Positions 7,875 to 16,500 of a DNA stretch of 23,095 nucleotides are shown piece after piece. Under the pieces are notes generated by a model. The model did not search any database and had not been told where the DNA came from. It saw nothing but the letters and a program-made list of their open reading frames with translations. The translations under genes were made by a program, and so were the position numbers. Origin of the DNA: an uncultured bacterium (GTDB taxonomy: Bacteria > Armatimonadota > UBA5829 > DSUL01); the NCBI GenBank assembly GCA_937967775.1, contig CALCJH010000230.1, positions 1 through 23,095 of the forward strand, given 5' to 3'. Positions within the stretch are counted from its first letter, which is position 1. Each line of letters opens with the position of its first letter.

Positions 7875-9554
7875 GTGGGGGCTCTGCATACGATTGACCT
7901 CGTCATCATTGTGGGTTACCTGATTGCGCTCTCCTCCGTGGGCATTCTCTTCTCGCGGCGGCAGACGAGTCTGGAGCAGTTCTTCCTGGCGGGAAGAAGA
8001 ATGAGCTGGGTGCCCGTCGGCATCTCGCTGATGGCGTGTCTGAACAGCGGCATAGACTACCTGATGCAGCCGTCGGCGGTGATGAAGTACGGGCTGGTGC
8101 TCGTGACGGGCGCGCTGTCATGGCTGCTCCTGTGGCCCTGGGTGGCGGGAGTCACGCTGCCGTTCTACCGCAGGCTGAACGTGTCCACCGCCTACGAGTA
8201 TCTGGAGCGCCGCTTCGACCTCTCCGTTCGGTGGCTTGCTTCGGTCATATTCATCCTGTGGCGCGTGGGATGGATCGCCACGGCGATGTATGTCCCGTGT
8301 CTCGCCATCAGCGGGGCGGCGGGGGGTGTGCTTCCTCTCAGGCCAACCATCGTCGTGCTTGGCAGCGTCGTCATCCTTTACACGGCGCTGGGTGGGATGC
8401 GGGCGGTCATCTGGACCGACATCATTCAGTTTTGCATTATGTTCGGCGGCCTGGCGGCGACGGTGGCGGTGGTGCTCGGGCACATTCCGGGAGGGCTGAG
8501 CGAGGTCTTGCAGACCGCCGGCGATGCGGGCAAGACGCACCTGATCACGGGCATCCGGGCGCCGGAGGCGGCGGGCCTCCTGGAGCGCATCAGGCTTTTT
8601 TTCACCACCGACATGACCACCACGGGCTTCTTCGTGGCGGTGATGGTGGGCAGGATGGCGGTGTATACCGCGGATCAGGTGATGGTGCAGCGTTTTCAGA
8701 CCGCCCGATCGCTGAAGGATTCTCGGCAGGCGTTTGTCATCAACGCGGTGGGAGACGCCGTCTGGACGCTGGGCCTGGCATTTGTAGGCCTCACCCTTTT
8801 CGCCTATGTCGCGAGGGATTCGGCATTTGCAGGCCTTCCTGCAGACCACATTTTCCCGGCCTTCCTCTCCAGCAAGTTCCCGACAGGCGCCGTGGGGCTG
8901 GTGATCGCCGCCATCTTCGCCGCCTCCCTCAGTTCCATCGCCTCGGCCATCAATTCGTGCTCGTCGGTTGTCATGATGGACTTCTACCGGCGCCTCCGCA
9001 GAGACGGCGCCGGCGCGGGGTCGGCAAACTCTCCGGACGAGGAGCGGCGACAGGTGCGAATCTCGCGGTGGACCACCCTGATCGTGGGCGCATGCGCCAT
9101 CACGCTGTCCGCCAACGTCGGGACGATCGGCGACCTGATCGAGATCGCGAACAAGGTCATTCAGCTGTTCACCGGGCCCCTCTTCGCCATTTACGTGCTG
9201 GGCCTGTTCGTTTCGTTCGCGGGGAGTCGAGGCGCGCTTGTCGGCGGGGCGACAGGGGCCGCGGTCAGCCTCTATGTGGCGTTCTGGAGCGGTCTCGCGT
9301 TCGTGTGGCCCGCCTCCCTGGGCTTCCTGGCTGCGCTGGTCAGCGGAGTGGCAGTGAGTGTCATCGGAGGTCGACCGTCCGAGGAGCAATCCAGGTTCAC
9401 GTTCCGAGGCGTGATGAACGACAGATCCAGGCTCGTGGCTTCAGCCGCAGCACCTGCCTTGCTATCGGGGCAGACGGACTCCGCTGGGCTGCAGGCGACA
9501 GTCAGGGCGCTGGAGGATGCGGGTGAAAAAAGTCGTCAACTTGACCGAAAATAG
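7875..9554 (+). CDS. Sodium:solute symporter (SSS family)
   Basis: I choose GTG 7875 because AAGGAG (7860-7865) sits 9 nt before it and the protein then starts just ahead of the first membrane helix (HTIDLVIIVGYLIALSSVGILF). ATG 7830 has no ribosome site and adds a basic 15-residue leader. The 559-residue product has about 13 hydrophobic segments and SSS signatures: FFLAGRRMSWVPVGISL after helix 1, ALGGMRAVIWTDIIQF, DQVMVQRFQTARSLKDSR, and SSIASAINSCSSVVMMDFYRR, the segment that forms the Na2 site in SGLT-type carriers. It should import a sugar, sugar acid or similar organic anion with Na+. As last gene of the operon it most likely supplies the substrate of the intracellular enzymes; the solute is not identifiable from sequence. 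Confidence 0.88.
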   Translation: MGALHTIDLVIIVGYLIALSSVGILFSRRQTSLEQFFLAGRRMSWVPVGISLMACLNSGIDYLMQPSAVMKYGLVLVTGALSWLLLWPWVAGVTLPFYRRLNVSTAYEYLERRFDLSVRWLASVIFILWRVGWIATAMYVPCLAISGAAGGVLPLRPTIVVLGSVVILYTALGGMRAVIWTDIIQFCIMFGGLAATVAVVLGHIPGGLSEVLQTAGDAGKTHLITGIRAPEAAGLLERIRLFFTTDMTTTGFFVAVMVGRMAVYTADQVMVQRFQTARSLKDSRQAFVINAVGDAVWTLGLAFVGLTLFAYVARDSAFAGLPADHIFPAFLSSKFPTGAVGLVIAAIFAASLSSIASAINSCSSVVMMDFYRRLRRDGAGAGSANSPDEERRQVRISRWTTLIVGACAITLSANVGTIGDLIEIANKVIQLFTGPLFAIYVLGLFVSFAGSRGALVGGATGAAVSLYVAFWSGLAFVWPASLGFLAALVSGVAVSVIGGRPSEEQSRFTFRGVMNDRSRLVASAAAPALLSGQTDSAGLQATVRALEDAGEKSRQLDRK

Positions 9555-9557
9555 GTC

Positions 9558-9586
9558 TTGACATGTTGATTATCAAGTGGTAGCGT
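9558..9586 (+). promoter_or_regulatory. Promoter with embedded TTGATTATCAA palindrome
   Basis: TTGACA (9558-9563) is a perfect -35 box, three bases after the symporter stop. A 17-nt spacer leads to TAGCGT (9581-9586), preceded by TGG. Within the spacer TTGATTATCAA (9566-9576) is an 11-nt palindrome, a plausible operator. Its core GTTGATTATCA (9565-9575) recurs inverted at 9664-9674. The promoter would serve the pseudopilin at 9798. Confidence 0.5.
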
Positions 9587-9663
9587 AGAAGTAACGCAGG
9601 GCTTCACTGCTGGTGGTGCTGGTGGAGGGGATGAGAAGAGAAGGGTGAAGGTGGCGGAGAGTC

Positions 9664-9674
9664 TGATAATCAAC
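9664..9674. repeat. Inverted copy of the promoter element GTTGATTATCA
   Basis: TGATAATCAAC here is the exact reverse complement of GTTGATTATCA at 9565-9575, about 99 nt upstream. Paired operators at this distance could allow looping by a repressor, or the two copies could pair in the RNA. Chance is not excluded for an 11-mer. Confidence 0.45.
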
Positions 9675-9706
9675 TGCCCATCTATTGCCCATGGCGATCC
9701 CGCAAA

Positions 9707-9734
9707 CTCGCCGGCTTGTCGAGGCGCTGGCGAG
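9707..9734 (+). other. Leader hairpin before the pseudopilin
   Basis: CTCGCC (9707-9712) can pair with GGCGAG (9729-9734) in the long untranslated leader (about 200 nt) of the pseudopilin gene. It does not match a riboswitch class I recognise. Confidence 0.3.
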
Positions 9735-9797
9735 AGAGGCAATGGCAACATCGCCAGGCAGTCTTCAACGGAGATGATCCGAAGGAGGGATGCTGAT

Positions 9798-10469
9798 ATG
9801 TTCATACCTCGCGAACGCCGGGCTTGCCTCGGCGGAGGAGGGTTCACCCTCATCGAGCTGCTGGTCGTTATCGCCATCATCGCAATCCTGGCGGCGATCC
9901 TGTTCCCGGTCTTCTCGGCTGCGCGCGAGAGGGCCAGACAGTCCAAGTGCACTGCCCACATCCGGCAGATAGGCACCGGCATGCTGATGTATGCCGACGA
10001 CAACAACGGGCGCTTCCCTCCTAACCTCCCGCCCGTGCTTCAAAACGGCACGTTCGTCTACCGCAACTGGGACTACCAGCTGCTGGGCTATGTGCGCAGC
10101 CGCGAGATGTTCCGCTGTCCCAGCTACCACCGGGACACGCGGGAAAGGCGGACTCGCCGCAACTTGAGCACCTACGGTGCCAACTACAACCTGCTGAGCC
10201 AGAAGGCCTCCATCGTCGAACAGCCGGCCAGGACGGTGCTTCTGTACGAGGCGGATGACGACGGGTCGTCCCGGGAGATCGGGCAGGCGCAGTATATCGG
10301 CTACTTCCACTGGGGAATGTTCGACTACCGCCATCGTGACGGCGACAACTTCTGCCTGGCGGACGGCCACATCCAGTGGATGCCGACCATCGAACTCTTC
10401 AATAGACAGACGACCGGGGTGTACGAGTGGAAGGGGATCACTTACGACCCCTCCGCCACGCGCCCGTAA
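9798..10469 (+). CDS. Type II pseudopilin-like protein with H-x9-DG motif
   Basis: ATG 9798 is preceded by AGGAGG (9783-9788) with a 9-nt gap; the longer upstream frame has no signal. The 223-residue product begins with a basic leader and a class III (type IV prepilin) signal: cleavage is expected after the Gly of [22 protein letters not shown], with Glu5 of the mature protein present. [28 protein letters not shown] continues the N-terminal helix. A C-terminal [13 protein letters not shown] contains the H-x9-DG motif of prepilin-type processing-associated (DUF1559-like) proteins. After peptidase cleavage it should be embedded in the inner membrane with its globular domain in the periplasm. 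Such proteins occur in many copies in Armatimonadota and Planctomycetota and their task is poorly known. It is followed after 112 nt by the large secreted protein and is probably co-transcribed with it. Confidence 0.85.
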   Translation: MFIPRERRACLGGGGFTLIELLVVIAIIAILAAILFPVFSAARERARQSKCTAHIRQIGTGMLMYADDNNGRFPPNLPPVLQNGTFVYRNWDYQLLGYVRSREMFRCPSYHRDTRERRTRRNLSTYGANYNLLSQKASIVEQPARTVLLYEADDDGSSREIGQAQYIGYFHWGMFDYRHRDGDNFCLADGHIQWMPTIELFNRQTTGVYEWKGITYDPSATRP

Positions 10470-10472
10470 GGC

Positions 10473-10508
10473 CGCCCGCCCCGCGAAGGGGTGTCGGTTC
10501 GGCGGGCG
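10473..10508 (+). other. Intergenic GC-rich hairpin
   Basis: CGCCCGCC (10473-10480) pairs with GGCGGGCG (10501-10508) just after the pseudopilin stop. There is no T-tract, so it may stabilise the upstream message or attenuate, not fully terminate, transcription into the next gene. Confidence 0.35.
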
Positions 10509-10581
10509 CGCCTGTGGAATCAACAAGGAATCTGTGGTGACAGATCTCCTGCTGAGAGAAAGGACAACAAGGAGAAGACAG

Positions 10582-13413
10582 ATGAGGACCGTTATTCTCG
10601 CTCTGCTGTGCGCAGGCGCCGCGTTCCTGTTGACAGCCTCGCCGGCGAGCGCCGAGTTCGCGGTTACCAGTCCGGCCAGCAATCACCTTCTGGTCTACAG
10701 CAACCTGGGCCCGACGGTGGACGCTCACTTCGGACTGGCCCTTCCGCTCGGGGTTGCGTTCAGTCCGGGCAAGGACCTCTGGTTCGCGGAATTCAACAAC
10801 AACCGGGTGGTTCGCCTGGCCCACAACCCCGTGACAAATAAGTGGGTGGAGGCGGAAAGTGTTTCGGTGCCGGGTCCGATCACCCTGATCACGGACGACG
10901 CGGGAACTCTGTACGTCGCCTGCGTCGACCAGAAGATCTGGAAATACCGGGGCGGCACGCTGACGCACTGGGCCACCACCGCCCACATCGACCCCAAGTG
11001 CATGGCCTGGGGACCTTACAATCGTCTGTGGGTCACCTGCAATGATGGATGGGCGATCGACATCTTCGATACGTCGGGCGGATCGCCTGTTCTGACGCGT
11101 TCCCTCTGGAACGTTGCAGGCATCACCAGCGGACCGGACTACAATCTTGACGGCGTGCCGGATATGTATGTCAACGACCGCCGCAACTACGTCCACGTGC
11201 TGAGCGGCAAGGATGCTGACTGGCTGGGTCTCCTCATCGACGCCGCTCCCGAGCTGGGGCAGGCCATAGGGATGACATTCGGCGCGGACGCCAACGCCGA
11301 TGGCACCCGCGACCTGTATATCTGCGACTGGAACAACGCCGTCACGCGGATCTACTCCGGAAAGCCCCCTTACAACCAGATCCGACTGCTGAACAACGAC
11401 AGCGCTTACTTCATAGCAGCCTATCCGCCTCTGCCGTCGAAGCTGGTGAGCGACGGCTACGTGGTGGGCGCGATGACGCTGGCGAATATGTGGATCGCCT
11501 ACAACATGGGGGTCAACACCATCGGATGGGGCGGAATCGAGCTTCCATACGGAGTTGCCATGCAGCAGGACGGCAGCTTCTGGATGTCCAGCATCACCGG
11601 CGGATTCGTGCGGAAATACGTCCGCACGGACGTGAACGTCTGGTCCGAAGCGGAGTCCTTCAACGTGCAGGTTCCCACCGGAGTGGCCATCGGGCCGGAC
11701 GGGGCGGTCTACGTGGCATCCGACTCCACGCGGATGATCTACCGCTGGGACGGCTCGACCCTTACCGAGTGGGCGGGGCCCACTGCTGAGGCCCCGCGCG
11801 GAATCGCCTTTGGCCCCGGCGGGAGGCTGTGGGTGTGCTGCCTGGACGCTTCGGCGCTTCAGGTATGGGACTCGAGCGGACTTGTTGTCTCTCGCGAGTT
11901 TGGCACGCCGATAGGCGTTGCGCCGGGACCTGACCAGACCGGTGACGGCGTTGCGGACATGTATGTCGTCAACAGCGCCCAGCAGGTGCACGTGGTGGAT
12001 TCGACGCTAATGCATCACTGGGACCGCTGGGTCTATGATCCCGACCGCCTGGCCAATCCCTGGGGAGTGGCCACCGGTCTGGACCAGGACTTCGACGGTG
12101 TGCCCGACATCTACGTGGGACAGAATCAGGGCCTGGTCGGCGTCCACGTATACAGCGGGCGAACGGGAGCCTACATCCGCTACCTGAACAACGACCCGGT
12201 GGGCCAGATCGCAGCCTACCCGCTGATTTACAACGGCCTCATCCCCGCCGAGGGCACTGAGACGGTGGTCTACAAGAGCAACTTTGAAGGGCTCACCTAT
12301 CTGGCGCCGGGGGTGACGCCCGCTCCCGAATGGCCGACCGGCTGGGGCATCTTCGATACAGATCCCAAGTTCCTGAGCGAGGGCCGCATGCTCGGGAGTT
12401 TCGACCAGACAAACGCCCTCGGGCTTCGGAACCTGCCCCCGCACTCCAGCGTCACTATCACGTTCGATCTGATCCTTGGAGGTCTTGGCGGGACGCTGTG
12501 GCAGGGAAATGCCGGGGACGAGCCTGATCGCTTCGGCGTTTCCATAGACGGCGTCGGCCAGGTCCTGTGGGAGTCGTTCTCCCAGGATCCGAGTCTCCGC
12601 CAGTCCTATCCAGGGGCCGGGACGGATTACCCCGGCCACACGGGGATGTCGCGGACGGTGGACGTCTCCGGCCACCGCTTCTCGGAGTGGCGCAACCTGA
12701 GCTTCACGGTGCCCCACAACTCTCCTGACCTGACCGTCTGGTTCCAGTACGGGGCTTCAACCTCGGCGAAGCGCTACTTCCTGGACAACGTTCGGGTCTC
12801 GGTCAGGCCAGATATGGTGCTGCCGCCGTTCGAGGGCAGCATCGGAGCGGCCAAGACAAAGGAGATAGGGCGGTCCGTCATTCTGGACGGCAAGTCGGTG
12901 ACGGCGTTCTTCTTCGAGCCGGATTTGTCGCAAACCCTGTATGTCGAAGAGCTGGACCGCAGCTCCGGCATAAAGGTCTATCCGTCGGAGTTCATCTTCG
13001 TGATGACCGGAGACCGCGTCAGAGTGACGGGCAAGCTGCAGACCGACTCGAACGGCGAGCTGAGCATCGGGGATGCGGTGGTGGAGGTGATCTCCAGCGG
13101 CAATCCGCCGCTTGAGCCGCTGGGCGTGAACAACCGGGGCCTGACTGCCGGGCATGGACTGGACACCACCGGACTGCTGGTGCGCACCTGGGGTCGCGTC
13201 ACGGCCATCGACGGAGATTATTTCTTCGTGGATGATGGCTCCGGCTACTCCGAGGGGGCCGGGCCCGCAGGACTGCGCGTTCGCGGCACGTCCCCGGTTG
13301 CTGTGGGTGGTTACGTCCACGTCACGGGAGTTCGGGCGAAACAACTGGTGGGCGGCAACTCTGTTCCCATCATCCGGATGAGAAGCAACTCGGACGCTGC
13401 GGGCGTCGAGTAG
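10582..13413 (+). CDS. Large secreted two-half propeller-like protein with C-terminal domains
   Basis: ATG 10582 follows AAGGAG (10569-10574) with a 7-nt gap and starts a clear Sec signal (MRTVILALLCAGAAFLLTASPASA, cut before EF); the longer upstream frame runs through the pseudopilin gene. The 943-residue protein has two homologous halves, about residues 50-285 and 318-550. Both carry LP-x-GVA, RLWV-C, DG-x-x-D-x-YV and NND......IAAYPL. The blades resemble NHL/SMP-30-type propellers, with Ca-binding-like loops DYNLDGVPDMYV (186-197), DANADGTRDLYI, DQTGDGVADMYV and DQDFDGVPDIYV. Residues 560-745 form a beta-sandwich-like region with the YFLDNVRVS ending typical of ligand-binding jelly rolls. 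Residues 755-940 look like two OB-fold-like units (RVRVTGKLQ..., GRVTAIDGDYFFVDDGSG). No sortase, PEP-CTERM or membrane anchor is seen, so it is probably released or held by other contacts. A carbohydrate- or surface-binding role is likely; no catalytic site is recognised. Confidence 0.8.
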   Translation: MRTVILALLCAGAAFLLTASPASAEFAVTSPASNHLLVYSNLGPTVDAHFGLALPLGVAFSPGKDLWFAEFNNNRVVRLAHNPVTNKWVEAESVSVPGPITLITDDAGTLYVACVDQKIWKYRGGTLTHWATTAHIDPKCMAWGPYNRLWVTCNDGWAIDIFDTSGGSPVLTRSLWNVAGITSGPDYNLDGVPDMYVNDRRNYVHVLSGKDADWLGLLIDAAPELGQAIGMTFGADANADGTRDLYICDWNNAVTRIYSGKPPYNQIRLLNNDSAYFIAAYPPLPSKLVSDGYVVGAMTLANMWIAYNMGVNTIGWGGIELPYGVAMQQDGSFWMSSITGGFVRKYVRTDVNVWSEAESFNVQVPTGVAIGPDGAVYVASDSTRMIYRWDGSTLTEWAGPTAEAPRGIAFGPGGRLWVCCLDASALQVWDSSGLVVSREFGTPIGVAPGPDQTGDGVADMYVVNSAQQVHVVDSTLMHHWDRWVYDPDRLANPWGVATGLDQDFDGVPDIYVGQNQGLVGVHVYSGRTGAYIRYLNNDPVGQIAAYPLIYNGLIPAEGTETVVYKSNFEGLTYLAPGVTPAPEWPTGWGIFDTDPKFLSEGRMLGSFDQTNALGLRNLPPHSSVTITFDLILGGLGGTLWQGNAGDEPDRFGVSIDGVGQVLWESFSQDPSLRQSYPGAGTDYPGHTGMSRTVDVSGHRFSEWRNLSFTVPHNSPDLTVWFQYGASTSAKRYFLDNVRVSVRPDMVLPPFEGSIGAAKTKEIGRSVILDGKSVTAFFFEPDLSQTLYVEELDRSSGIKVYPSEFIFVMTGDRVRVTGKLQTDSNGELSIGDAVVEVISSGNPPLEPLGVNNRGLTAGHGLDTTGLLVRTWGRVTAIDGDYFFVDDGSGYSEGAGPAGLRVRGTSPVAVGGYVHVTGVRAKQLVGGNSVPIIRMRSNSDAAGVE

Positions 13414-13448
13414 CAGGACTTCTTCCGCACCCTCGACACAGGAGGGAC

Positions 13449-13485
13449 GGGCCGGTCTCTGCCGCCGGGGACCGGCCCTTCTCTT
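13449..13485 (+). terminator. Intrinsic terminator
   Basis: GGGCCGGTC (13449-13457) pairs perfectly with GACCGGCCC (13470-13478) and is followed by TTCTCTT. It stands 36 nt after the stop of the large secreted protein and separates that unit from the GH38-like gene. Confidence 0.75.
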
Positions 13486-13555
13486 GATCGGCAGCGGACA
13501 GCGATGAGGGGGAATCGGCGACGTTTCAAAGGACTGCGGGAAGGTTTATCAAAGG

Positions 13556-16500
13556 ATGATCCAGACCGTGACGGCGCTTGCTTTCGTGTTGGCATGTCTT
13601 GTGATGGCGGAAGCAACTCCGGGTGAAAGCGGCGAGATGTTGCTCGATATCGGCGGCCCGTATGATGCCCTGTTCCTCAGAGGGGGCTGGGGGCCCGCGG
13701 AAGGTCCTTACTCGGAGTTTGGCGAGATCTGGCGCTCTCGATGCAGGTGGGCGAATCAGGGCGCGACGGTCCGCATACCTGTTGTCCCGGGAGTCACCAA
13801 CGTTCTCACTCTCAGAGCCGGACTGAGCGGGGGACCGGAGCAAAGGTTGCGGCTCTTTGTGAATGACCGTGCGGTCGGCGAGTTTCCGGTGAGCCCGGAA
13901 CCGGAACTGGAATACCGGGCATCTGTGGACGCCGGGCTGCTGGAAGGCAAACGCTGGGCCACGCTCCGCATCGAAACGCAGAAGTCGTCGGTGCCTCGCT
14001 CCGAAGGTGACAGAGATTTCCGTGTCGCGGTTGACTGGATCAAGGTCTCTGCGGAGGGTCCCGCCCGCGACTTCATCAAGGAGGAGCTGGATCGCCGCGG
14101 GGTTCTGGAGGGAACGCCTGTCGGGAGCCCGCCGTCGCACTGGAAATTCTTCTGTGACGCCAACGCCTTCGGGGACAGACAGGCTCTGGTCCCGTATTAC
14201 GCGGTGTTTTACGATGACTCCGCCTGGGACGTCGTGGCTTCAGACCATCGTCCACCTCTCCTGCGGGGGCAGGCGGCCTGGTACAGGGCCTGGATGCTCG
14301 TTTCGGACGGCGGCGAACAGGTCCGGTCAGCTCTGCGCCTGCCGGGCCGCGGGCTCGGAGATGAAATGGACTGCCGCGTCTGGGTCAACGGTCGCCCCGT
14401 GGAAGGAGAGGATCTTGGTCGCGCTGCTGCGGCCGCTCTTGTCCCAGGAGCGAACCTGATCGCCGTCCGGCTGCTGCAAGGTCCGTTTGACCGCGTCACC
14501 GGCGATGATCTTGCGGAGCCCCCTGCATTCTCGGGCAGATACTCTGACGGAAGGGTCTTTGTCAGCCTCTCCAGCCTGATTCCGCGATCCGCAGCGGCCG
14601 ACCTGAGATGCAGGCTCTTCAGTCCCTCGCATCGAGATTTGGGCGAGATGAGAGTTGGCGAGGAGCGGGAGCTGACAGAGTTTGGCCGCCATTCTCTGGT
14701 GGTGGAGGATGCTGCCGGCCGAAGACAGGTCTTCCCGCTTTACCATCTGGGCATTCATTTCTTTCACTGGGGATGGTACAGCGCCTGGGACGGCACGCGC
14801 TGGAGCGGCTTCACTCCGACCTCCAACGACTATGTTGACCAGCTTTTCGCCCGTAAGGACGAATGGCAGAAGCCGCACCATTCCATCTCGTGGGGGGGAG
14901 CGATCTTCGCGCCGGGCACGGGTTTCCACGCCACTCAGGGAGGCGACTATCCCGAGAAGTTCAGGAGAGCATTTGCCGGAGGCAGTCTCAGTCTGGTAGG
15001 AATGCCTTTCGCTCCGCGCAACATCTGCGCGGATTTCGGAGAAAGTCTGATCCGTGGCATCCGCCGCAGTCTGGACATCTACGAGTCGGTGCTGCGGACG
15101 CGTCCGAGCAGTTTCGCCAGCCACGATTCCACTCTGACTCCCCTTCTGCCGCAGATCCTCCGTCTCACGGGCTACGATGCGCTCTGTATGGCCGAAAACT
15201 GGTGGGGGGAGCGCTCCGATCTGAATAGCCGGGACTGCTATTGGGAGAGCTTCGACGGCGCGCGCATCCGGGTGTTCGACAGCCCCTACCACGGAATGTC
15301 CGTGAGCGGCGCCGTCGAGCTGGCCATCCGGCAGGGCAAGCCGGCAGTCTTCTGTTCCGAAGAGTTCGCGTGCCTGGATTCAACCCTGTTTCTGAATGAG
15401 GAGGAGTGGCACTCTCTGGCGCGCCGAGGGATCCTGCTGAAGCCCGTCAGTCTGGAGGAGTATCGTCGGATCACTGACGACTTCGCCGGGCAGGTGATTC
15501 ACCGGGGTGATGACGGGCTCTGCTACAAGGGCTGGACCGGCGGAAGCGAAGGCGAGACGGAGTTCGAAAAGGCGGCGCGCAGCCTGGAGACGCATCTTGT
15601 AGCGCTGGAGAACTTGCAGGCGCTTGCGGCTCTTTTCCTCATCCAGGGCGACCGTAGCCAGCTGGATGCGCTGTGGGATTTTTCGCTGCGCTTGCACGAA
15701 TGCCATATGCACTTCGGCAACGGCGTGGGTCGCGAGGGCCTGGCCGAGTTTGCCCGAAGGATCGAAAGCGTCCAGACGGAGATGGAGGAACTCGCGCGCA
15801 GGATAGTCGGCTGGAAGACACCGGTAGAGGGCGTGACGGTGTTCAACCCTCTCGGGTTTCGGCGAAGGGCTCTGATTCGTCTGAAAGCCCCGGAAGGAAC
15901 CCGTTCGCTGGTCCCGGCATTGGGCGAGGGCAGGCCAATCCCCGTCCAGCCCGACCCGGAGAACCAGGGTAATCTGCTGGCGTCCGTTCCCGACCTACCG
16001 TCCATCGGTTGCCGTGGATACACCTTCTCGGCGAAGGACGCAGGAGAGCCGGAGGTTGGTTTGGATCTCCGGGATGGGAGTCTGTTGCTGGATAATGGCC
16101 TGATCAGGGTCCACATCGGGGCAGATGCCGGGGTGAAGCTGCTCGAGGACGTGCGCACCGGGCAGCCTTTGCTGCGAGACGCGCACGTGCTCTACTTCTC
16201 CCGCCCGCACGACTCCGCTCCGGATGAACCGCTCAGCAGCGTGATGCTCCCGCTGAACCTCGACCACTACGTTCGCCCGGCCGTCGTCGGTGGCGCGAAG
16301 CGGGTGTGTCAGGGCCCGGTAATGGCGGCTGCAGATCTGGATCTCGCAGTCCCGGGCTATCCCAACGCGCGCATCGTCCTGCGCGTCTCGCTGGTTCGTG
16401 GAGAGCGGATGGTGCGCTTTCGACTTATGATGCAGTTCAGCAATCCCACCACCATCTGCCCGGTGGACGCCGACGACCCTCACGAAGGGACCTATCTGCC

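Noticed and set aside
8118..9389. Minus-strand frame of 423 codons opposite the symporter
   Set aside because: Composition is His/Arg/Pro-rich without domains, and the sense strand carries a well-matched membrane transporter.
8036..9526. Long plus-strand frame of 496 codons inside the symporter gene
   Set aside because: It is low in hydrophobic pattern, rich in Arg/Gly/His and has no family motif; it is the out-of-frame shadow of the SSS gene in GC-rich DNA.
9587..9797. Known riboswitch in the pseudopilin leader
   Set aside because: I compared by eye with the c-di-GMP-I core and cobalamin box and found no matching conserved blocks.
10438..11991. Minus-strand frame of 517 codons opposite the large secreted protein
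   Set aside because: No ribosome site or recognised motif; the plus strand has a signal peptide and repeated blades over the same bases.
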